DNA from: CADEDV01 sp964596345
GTDB taxonomy: Bacteria > Bacteroidota > Bacteroidia > Chitinophagales > Chitinophagaceae
DNA: 64,000 bases
Direction: 5' to 3'
Assembly (NCBI GenBank): GCA_964596345.1
Contig: CAZQSZ010000002.1
Span: 806,001 to 870,000, forward strand
Under the pieces are notes generated by a model. That model was not told the origin of the DNA. It did no database searches and saw only the letters and a program-made list of their open reading frames with translations. Each line of letters opens with the position of its first letter. Within the stretch, counting starts at the first letter, position 1. Shown here piece after piece: positions 58,693 through 64,000 of the stretch. A program made the translations under genes and the position numbers.

Positions 58693-60753
58693 ATGCATCC
58701 ACTGACCAGGAAATTTACATACCCGCTGTTCCTCTTCTTATTTATTTCTTTTGTTGCATCCGCACAGGAGCCGACACTGGGTAATCTCCGGAACCGTGTT
58801 GGTAATATTGGCCGCCAGTTCAGCAGCCAGGGCGGCGGCAAAGACAGCCTGCAACGCCGCGATAAAAATGCAGACTCTGTCACCGTTTATTACAGGTACC
58901 TGGATTCCACCCGGAATTACAAACTGGATTCTTCCATCACTGATTTCACCCTTCATTTCCCGGTACCGGCCACAAATATTTATTTAGGTAATAACGGTAC
59001 GGCTTCACGGTCGCTTTTATTTTCACCCAGGTTCAATGCAGGCTGGGATGCCGGTTTTCACTCCTTTGATATCTATAAATGGAAGCTGGAGAAAGTACGC
59101 TTCTTTAATACCACAAGACCTTATTCTGAACTAAACTATGCACTCGGGGCCCGTTCGGAACAAATGATCGAAGTATTACACACGCAGAATATCAAACCTA
59201 ACTGGAATTTTTTATTCCAGTACCGGATGATCAACTCTCCGGGTTTTTTCAAGAACCAGAAAACAAATCATAATAATTATGTGCTCAGTTCCTGGTTCCG
59301 GTCGGTCAACCAGCGGTACACTAATTACTTCGTGATACTGGCTAATAAACTGCAGGCATCCGAGAATGGCGGTATTCTGGATACGGCTGATTTTTTGGCC
59401 AACCCGATCTATAAGGATCGTTTTAATATTCCCACCAAGATCGGGGGTGATAGTCCTTATGGCACCAACTTCTTCAATACCACCATTGGCAGCGGTAATA
59501 AATACACCGAGTCAACGATCCTGATGCGCCAGCAATATGATCTGGGTAAAAAAGATTCATTGGTCACTGATTCAACCGTAATCCCGTTATTCTACCCCCG
59601 CCTTCGTTTTGAACACACTATCAGTTACAGTTCCTACAAATTTCTTTTTAGTGATGCGCCTTATATAAGCAATACCGGTTATGCCTATGTTCCCGATTCC
59701 ACTTATTACCAGGATTATTACCAGTTGACCATCACTCCCGGTGATACGGTCCGGTACCGGGAATTATGGAAAGAACTGGTGAATGATTTTTCCATTATCC
59801 AGTTTCCTGATGCCAAGAACCTGCAGCAGTTCATTAAACTGGGTGCCGGTATTCAGAATCTTTCCGGGGAACTGCCCTCCGGCAAAAAGAATTTCTACAA
59901 TGTATTTGGCCATGCTGAATACAGGAATAAGACCAGGAACCAGAAATGGGATATTGAAGCCAATGGAAAATTATATTTTACCGGTCTGAATGCCGGAGAT
60001 TTCCAGTTGTACGGCAGCCTGCAACGCTATGCCGGGAAGAAAATAGGATATGTACAATTGGGATTTGAAAATGCGAATCGTACTCCCTCTTTTATTTTTG
60101 ACAACCGCAGTACGTTCAATATTTCCGGGGGAACACAGGACTTTAAGAAAGAGAACAGTTCTCATTTTTTTGCCAGCATTTTGAATCCGGCTTACAAATT
60201 AAAACTGGCAGGACATTACTACCTGCTGACCAACTACACTTATTTAAGTGAATATTACAAACAACAACAGGCGGAAGGCCTGTTCAATGTGCTGCAGGTT
60301 TCTTTACAGAAAACCATAAAGCTGGGTAAGAAATGGAACTGGCATGCCGATGTGTATTTCCAGCAGGTGATCGGGGATGCGCCGGTTAATGTGCCCACCG
60401 TATTTACCCGCAACCGGATTGCCTATGAAGGCAACCTGGGGTACAAAAACCTTTCTATCGCTTTTGGTGCAGAGGTTCGATACCATACTTCTTACAAAGC
60501 TGATGGCTATTCGCCGGTACTGGGACAATTTTATTACCAGGATAGTGTGTCTGTGAGCAATAAATTGCCGGATATAGCCGGGTATGTTCATTTCCGTATT
60601 AAAGGGATCAAGATCTATGTGCGGATGGAGAACCTCAATACGGCCCGGAACCAGGATGGATTTGGCTTTACTAACAATAACCTTGCTGCAGCCGGGTATC
60701 CCTATCCCGGGCTCAATATCCGGTTTGGGATATTCTGGAGTTTTGTTAATTGA
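58693..60753 (+). CDS. Putative porin (Bacteroidota outer-membrane barrel)
   Basis: 686 residues with signal peptide (YPLFLFLFISFVASAQ). Characteristic of the large putative-porin family of Bacteroidota: N-terminal DSVTVYYRYLDSTRNYKLDS, FTLHFPVPATNIYLGNNGTA and FSPRFNAGWDAGFHSFDIY, then a long alternation of amphipathic strands (WFRSVNQRYTNYFVILANKL, NLSIAFGAEVRYHTSYKADG) ending with YPGLNIRFGIFWSFVN, an aromatic-terminated last strand. Substrate unknown. Confidence 0.9.
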   Translation: MHPLTRKFTYPLFLFLFISFVASAQEPTLGNLRNRVGNIGRQFSSQGGGKDSLQRRDKNADSVTVYYRYLDSTRNYKLDSSITDFTLHFPVPATNIYLGNNGTASRSLLFSPRFNAGWDAGFHSFDIYKWKLEKVRFFNTTRPYSELNYALGARSEQMIEVLHTQNIKPNWNFLFQYRMINSPGFFKNQKTNHNNYVLSSWFRSVNQRYTNYFVILANKLQASENGGILDTADFLANPIYKDRFNIPTKIGGDSPYGTNFFNTTIGSGNKYTESTILMRQQYDLGKKDSLVTDSTVIPLFYPRLRFEHTISYSSYKFLFSDAPYISNTGYAYVPDSTYYQDYYQLTITPGDTVRYRELWKELVNDFSIIQFPDAKNLQQFIKLGAGIQNLSGELPSGKKNFYNVFGHAEYRNKTRNQKWDIEANGKLYFTGLNAGDFQLYGSLQRYAGKKIGYVQLGFENANRTPSFIFDNRSTFNISGGTQDFKKENSSHFFASILNPAYKLKLAGHYYLLTNYTYLSEYYKQQQAEGLFNVLQVSLQKTIKLGKKWNWHADVYFQQVIGDAPVNVPTVFTRNRIAYEGNLGYKNLSIAFGAEVRYHTSYKADGYSPVLGQFYYQDSVSVSNKLPDIAGYVHFRIKGIKIYVRMENLNTARNQDGFGFTNNNLAAAGYPYPGLNIRFGIFWSFVN

Positions 60754-60819
60754 TTGACAATTGGTTGACTATAAGCAGCTTTTTGATAAGAATCAGCTTT
60801 CAAAATTCAGTAATGCTGT

Positions 60820-60827
60820 TATCTTTG
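60820..60827 (+). promoter_or_regulatory. TAnnTTTG -7 element of metal-handling cluster
   Basis: TATCTTTG 10 bp before the ATG of the first HYC_CC_PP gene; AGGAG follows directly and would be the first bases of the mRNA. Confidence 0.6.
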
Positions 60828-60837
60828 CAGGAGCTTC

Positions 60838-61230
60838 ATGAAAAAGCCTTTTGTCCTCATATTAGCTGTCTATTACCTGGCCATCACCAGCGGTGTAACG
60901 GTGAATCTTCATTATTGTATGAAGCGGCTGGCTTCAGTGGAATGGTTTGGTACTACATCGGACAAGTGCGGCCGCTGCGGCATGAACAAGCACAAATCCA
61001 ATAAATGCTGTCATGACGAATTCAAAGTGGTGAAATTAAATGAAGATCATTTAAAGTCGCCGGTGGCTGAGTTTGCCTTTTCTGTTGACCAGCCTGCTGT
61101 GCTGGCCCATTCTTCTTTTATTACATCGTTCCTGTTTAATATGGATATCGTTAATCACTACGACCAACATCCTCCCCCTTTATTGTCTGCACAGGATTCC
61201 TACCTGCAGCATAATGTATTCCGCATCTGA
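60838..61230 (+). CDS. HYC_CC_PP family secreted protein, copy 1
   Basis: 130 residues with N-terminal signal/anchor (PFVLILAVYYLAITSGVTVN). It shows the naming motifs of the family: HYC in NLHYCMKRLAS, CC in KCCHDEFKVVK, and PP in DQHPPPLLS, plus CGRCGMNKHKSNKC. This Cys/His set suggests metal binding. Family members often sit by heavy-metal-associated (HMA) proteins, as here. It is first in a run with two HMA proteins, a thioredoxin, a barrel protein and another HYC_CC_PP gene. Confidence 0.88.
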   Translation: MKKPFVLILAVYYLAITSGVTVNLHYCMKRLASVEWFGTTSDKCGRCGMNKHKSNKCCHDEFKVVKLNEDHLKSPVAEFAFSVDQPAVLAHSSFITSFLFNMDIVNHYDQHPPPLLSAQDSYLQHNVFRI

Positions 61231-61326
61231 GACAAGACCCGGTTCCTTCTTACAATGGATCCTGTAAGCTAATTGCTTACCTGTTCGTTCATGCATATTT
61301 ATTACATTTAAACTAAACTAAACAAC

Positions 61327-61890
61327 ATGAAAACGTTGAGAGTATTTTCTTTCATCGCCTTCTTTATGGCGATTGCTTCCTTCAGCTTTGCACAAACAAA
61401 GACAGAAACATTTAAAGTATCCGGTAACTGTGGCATGTGTAAAACCTCCATTGAAAAAGCGGCGAAAGCTGCGGGTGCAACAGCAGCCAGCTGGGATAAA
61501 GAATCCAAAGAGCTGACAGTAACTTACAACAGCGGATCTTCCAATACAGCCAAAATACAACAGCAGATCGCCGGTGTGGGATATGATAATGCAGGGTTCA
61601 AAGCTACTGATGCTTCTTACAAAAAATTACCCGGTTGCTGCAAATACGACAGGGCTGCAGCCACTGCTGAGAAAGAAGAACATATGTGTTCAGACAAATG
61701 TGAAATGAAAGATGGCAAATGCGTTGGCCATGAGGGGAAGATGGATTGCTGCAAAGATGGTAAATGCACGAAAGAAGGGCACGATGGTAAAGACTGCTGC
61801 AAAAAAGATGATGGCAAGATGGATTGCTGCAAGGATGGTAAATGCAGTAAGCCCGGTCATGATGGTAAAGATTGCTGCAAGAAATCTTAA
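61327..61890 (+). CDS. Secreted HMA-domain protein with Cys-rich tandem tail
   Basis: 187 residues: signal peptide (VFSFIAFFMAIASFSFAQ), HMA domain with the metal-binding loop GNCGMCKTSIEKAAK (about 30-100), then a Cys/His/Lys/Asp-rich tail containing two 26-residue repeats of MDCCKDGKCTKEGHDGKDCC type. The tail has about a dozen Cys mostly as CC pairs and could bind several Cu+ or Zn2+ ions like a metallothionein. HMA proteins are usually cytosolic chaperones; here export to the periplasm is predicted. Confidence 0.9.
   Translation: MKTLRVFSFIAFFMAIASFSFAQTKTETFKVSGNCGMCKTSIEKAAKAAGATAASWDKESKELTVTYNSGSSNTAKIQQQIAGVGYDNAGFKATDASYKKLPGCCKYDRAAATAEKEEHMCSDKCEMKDGKCVGHEGKMDCCKDGKCTKEGHDGKDCCKKDDGKMDCCKDGKCSKPGHDGKDCCKKS
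61741..61884 (+). repeat. 78-bp tandem repeat in HMA protein tail
   Basis: Two units begin ATGGATTGCTGCAA(A/G)GATG at 61741 and 61819, 78 bp apart, each coding MDCCKDGKC..(E/P)GHDGKDCCKK. The second unit lacks the linker at its end. Recent duplication within the gene. Confidence 0.85.
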
Positions 61891-61914
61891 TTGGTTACTT
61901 CAAAATAAGTGAAC

Positions 61915-62460
61915 ATGAGAAAAGTGTTTTTGATAATGGCGTTAGCGTTCATCGGAGTCCAGGGCTTTGCCCAGTTCAGCAAAGGAACCTTACAGGCAAC
62001 AGGACTCACCTGTGCCATGTGCAGTAATGCGGTCAATAAAGCATTGCTGCAGGTCCCCTTTGTGGAATCAGTACGATCTGATATTAAAAATTCTTCCTTC
62101 AGTATCGTTTTTAAAAAGGATGCTGCGATCAATATCGATGCATTGAAAGATGCAGTGGAAGACGCAGGTTTTTCTGTGGGCAGCCTGAAACTGACCGGCA
62201 ACCTGGAGCCCCTGAAAGTGGCAAATGATCAGCATGTGCAGATCGGTACTTTACATTTTCATTTCCTGGGTATCGGTGAGCAATCCTTGAACGGTGAAAC
62301 GACTATTACTGTGGTAGACAAGAATTTTATATCGGCGAAGCAATTCAAAAAATACAGTGCTGCTACCAAAATGCCCTGTATGCAAACGGGCAAGGCAGGC
62401 AGTTGTTGTACCAATGAAGGCGTGACACCCGATACAAGGATATACCATGTCACGATTTAA
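61915..62460 (+). CDS. Second secreted HMA-domain protein
   Basis: 181 residues from the ATG at 61915 (a GTG six bases earlier is less likely). Signal peptide MRKVFLIMALAFIGVQGFAQ. The HMA loop is GLTCAMCSNAVNKALLQVPF, followed by the usual beta-alpha-beta pattern. The C-terminal domain (HVQIGTLHFHFLGIGEQSLN ... KMPCMQTGKAGSCC) adds His and Cys residues that could bind metal. It lies 24 bp after the first HMA gene, so cotranscribed, and is followed by a terminator. Confidence 0.88.
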   Translation: MRKVFLIMALAFIGVQGFAQFSKGTLQATGLTCAMCSNAVNKALLQVPFVESVRSDIKNSSFSIVFKKDAAINIDALKDAVEDAGFSVGSLKLTGNLEPLKVANDQHVQIGTLHFHFLGIGEQSLNGETTITVVDKNFISAKQFKKYSAATKMPCMQTGKAGSCCTNEGVTPDTRIYHVTI

Positions 62461-62466
62461 CAAAAT

Positions 62467-62494
62467 AAGCATCTCCTTGCAACGGGAGATGCTT
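62467..62494 (+). terminator. Terminator inside metal-handling cluster
   Basis: A 10-bp stem AAGCATCTCC / GGAGATGCTT with an eight-base loop and a TTTATT tail, splitting the HMA genes from the thioredoxin gene. Confidence 0.85.
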
Positions 62495-62509
62495 TATTAA
62501 ATAACAACT

Positions 62510-62995
62510 ATGTTAAGCCAGCGATTTTTTTTACTGATCAGTTCTCTTATTCTTTCAGTTACTTCAAAAGCACAGCCCCGCCAGGGAATGCCGGCAGAAG
62601 AAATTGCATTGCCAACAACGACGGGTGATACCGCCACATTATTGTCATTAAAAGGGAAAGTAGTGCTGATCGATTTCTGGGCGTCCTGGTGCAGGCCCTG
62701 CCGTGCCACGAATAAAGTGCTGACAAAGATCTATGCGAAATACAAGGACAAAGGATTTGAAATATTCTCCGTATCGATTGATGATAACCTGAATGCATGG
62801 AAGAAAGCTGTAAGTAAAGACAAAATGAACTGGCCGCAGGTCAACGATAATGGCGGAAAAACAGGAACAGCCCAGGCCTGGGATATTTATGCTATACCGG
62901 CTTCCTTCCTGATGGACAAGAACGGAACCCTTATCGCCAAAGACCTGGAAGGAAAAGAACTGGAAAGAGCATTGAAGCAATTACTGGATCAATAG
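62510..62995 (+). CDS. TlpA-like thioredoxin
   Basis: 161 residues with a signal (FFLLISSLILSVTSKA). A compact AhpC/TSA-type thioredoxin domain with active site FWASWCRPCRATNK and cis-Pro in IYAIPASFLMDKNG. Probably keeps periplasmic Cys residues of the neighbouring metal-binding proteins reduced. It has one residue (Arg) in place of the usual Gly in WCGPC. The barrel-protein gene starts one base after its stop. Confidence 0.92.
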   Translation: MLSQRFFLLISSLILSVTSKAQPRQGMPAEEIALPTTTGDTATLLSLKGKVVLIDFWASWCRPCRATNKVLTKIYAKYKDKGFEIFSVSIDDNLNAWKKAVSKDKMNWPQVNDNGGKTGTAQAWDIYAIPASFLMDKNGTLIAKDLEGKELERALKQLLDQ

Positions 62996-62996
62996 T

Positions 62997-63833
62997 ATGA
63001 AAACAGGCATCATTATATTATACCTTTTTTTCCTGTTGCAAAACGTAACAGGGCAGGAGTTATATGTTTTCTCCGAACCGGCTTCCAATATACCGGCTCA
63101 TTCCCTAAGTGTAAAGATCAAAGATCATTTTGTATCCAGCGACAATATCTATGACCGGTTCTCCAACCGCCTGATGCCGCAGCTGCTGTATGGCATCAGC
63201 CGGAAATTAATGGTAAGGGCCGGTATATCCATTGCCAATATGCACACAACGGATACCCGGTACGAGTCCTTCAGTGTATATACGAAATACAGGTTCCTGT
63301 CAAAAGATGAAGTACACAAGCATTTTCGCATGGCAGTATTTGCTGAAGCTTCAAAGACCAATGTTCCTTTTCATTATGATGAGATCAGTATGATGGGGGA
63401 TAAGAGTGGCGTTGAAGCCGGCATCATTGCCACACAGCTCTGGCACAAATTTGCCCTGAGTGGTACGGTAAGTCATACACAAGTGCTGGATAAATCAAGA
63501 AATAATAAAGTGCTTTATATCCCGGAGCGGAATTACCAATCGCTTAATTTCTCTGTATCGGGCGGGTATTTATTGTTTCCCAAAGAGTATACAAGTTATA
63601 AGCAAACCAACCTGAATTTATACCTGGAATTGCTGAGCCAGCAAACCCTGGACCGCTCCACGTATTATATTGATATGGCACCGGCCATTCAACTGATCTT
63701 TACCAGCAATACCAAACTGAATCTTGGGTATCGCTTTCAACTGGGCAGTAACATGAACAGGATGGCGGACAATAGTTTTTTAATCAGTTTTGAACGAACA
63801 TTCCTGAATGCGTTCAGGAAACAGCAGCCATGA
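62997..63833 (+). CDS. Outer-membrane protein of metal-handling cluster
   Basis: 278 residues with signal peptide (IILYLFFLLQNVTGQ). Amphipathic strands (YGISRKLMVRAGISIANMHT, SVYTKYRFLSKDEVHKHFRM, GVEAGIIATQLWHKFALSGT, LNLGYRFQLGSNMNRMADNS) end with FLISFERTFLNAF, as in transporter-type beta barrels. Starts one base after the thioredoxin stop and overlaps the next HYC_CC_PP gene by 4 bp (ATGA), so the three are one unit. Ligand unknown. Confidence 0.75.
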   Translation: MKTGIIILYLFFLLQNVTGQELYVFSEPASNIPAHSLSVKIKDHFVSSDNIYDRFSNRLMPQLLYGISRKLMVRAGISIANMHTTDTRYESFSVYTKYRFLSKDEVHKHFRMAVFAEASKTNVPFHYDEISMMGDKSGVEAGIIATQLWHKFALSGTVSHTQVLDKSRNNKVLYIPERNYQSLNFSVSGGYLLFPKEYTSYKQTNLNLYLELLSQQTLDRSTYYIDMAPAIQLIFTSNTKLNLGYRFQLGSNMNRMADNSFLISFERTFLNAFRKQQP

Positions 63834-64000
63834 AAAAATTATTCATTTCCATAGTAGCTGTTATTTACCTTGCTGCCACAACAGGTGTGATCCTGCAACG
63901 GCATTATTGCATGAAGCAGCTGGTGGGCTGGAGTCTATACCAACAGCAGGATGACATGTGCAATCGATGCGGAATGGATAAAAGTGATAAAAAGAAGGGC
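63830..64000 (+). CDS. HYC_CC_PP family secreted protein, copy 2 (3' end off window)
   Basis: 57 codons are visible: MKKLFISIVAVIYLAATTGV then HYCMKQLVGW and MCNRCGMDKSDKKKG. The HYC motif and the CxxCGM motif align with copy 1 (60838). It is cut by the right window edge, so CC and PP motifs cannot be checked. Translationally coupled to the barrel-protein gene. Confidence 0.88.
   Translation, partial: MKKLFISIVAVIYLAATTGVILQRHYCMKQLVGWSLYQQQDDMCNRCGMDKSDKKKG

Noticed and set aside
61617..61832. Cys/Ser-rich minus-strand frame opposite the HMA tail
   Set aside because: It is the mirror of the CC/KDG tandem repeat on the coding strand; open only because of repeat composition.
1..64000. CRISPR array, tRNA, rRNA or complete insertion sequence
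   Set aside because: The short word repeats are spaced by a few bases and have no spacer-repeat regularity; no cloverleaf, rRNA-like sequence or transposase was seen.

Overview
The window reads as one contiguous piece of a Bacteroidota chromosome, most likely family Chitinophagaceae. The grounds are promoter elements of the Bacteroidota type (TTTG, about 19 nt, TAnnTTTG), a type IX secretion C-terminal domain on a secreted nuclease, TlpA-like thioredoxins with N-terminal extensions, a 7TM-DISM sensor kinase, HYC_CC_PP proteins and many secreted proteins of unknown function. No rRNA, tRNA, CRISPR array or complete insertion sequence was seen.

Layout. 1-7.1 kb: aerobic tryptophan catabolism by the kynurenine/3-hydroxyanthranilate route. 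A 3-hydroxyanthranilate dioxygenase (cut by the window edge) is divergent from an SDR protein, 2-aminomuconate semialdehyde dehydrogenase, RidA-type deaminase, kynU and kmo, followed by pyrF. 7.1-21.7 kb: housekeeping genes (gcdH, aroK, a sensor kinase, ftsK, lolA, kdsA, SDR-type threonine dehydrogenase, acylphosphatase, msrC) and a large secreted TPR protein. 21.8-26.3 kb: an AT-rich accessory island with all genes on the minus strand: a PD-(D/E)XK nuclease fusion, an AbiH-like protein, a PIN/DUF4935 protein and a small secreted protein, separated by imperfect palindromes as in a cassette array. 26.3-31.7 kb: secreted proteins and an S9 peptidase. 31.7-40.4 kb: the tryptophan biosynthesis operon, preceded by a leader peptide with three consecutive Trp codons and an attenuator hairpin. 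Gene order is trpE-G-D-C-F-F-(small membrane protein)-B-(DUF559 nuclease)-A. 40.5-60.8 kb: thioredoxin, small transferases, a K+/H+ antiporter with a 40-residue membrane partner, PHP phosphoesterase, ComEC-like MBL protein, sucC, a secreted endonuclease I and a putative porin. 60.8-64 kb: a secreted metal-handling cluster (two HYC_CC_PP proteins, two HMA-domain proteins, a thioredoxin and an outer-membrane protein), running off the right edge.

Several families of short interspersed repeats recur through the normal-composition regions. They sit right at gene ends: they supply stop codons (kynU, kmo, trpB, the S9 peptidase), directly abut stop or start codons (gcdH, trpF2, trpG, trpD, trpF1), and are read in frame inside TrpG, KMO and the N-terminus of TrpA. 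Two near-identical inverted copies flank the DUF559 nuclease gene between trpB and trpA.

The most notable points are the trp leader/attenuator, the nuclease-plus-inverted-repeat insertion in the trp operon, the in-frame repeats, and the palindrome-separated defence-like cassette island. All calls are by eye from sequence; no database search was run.
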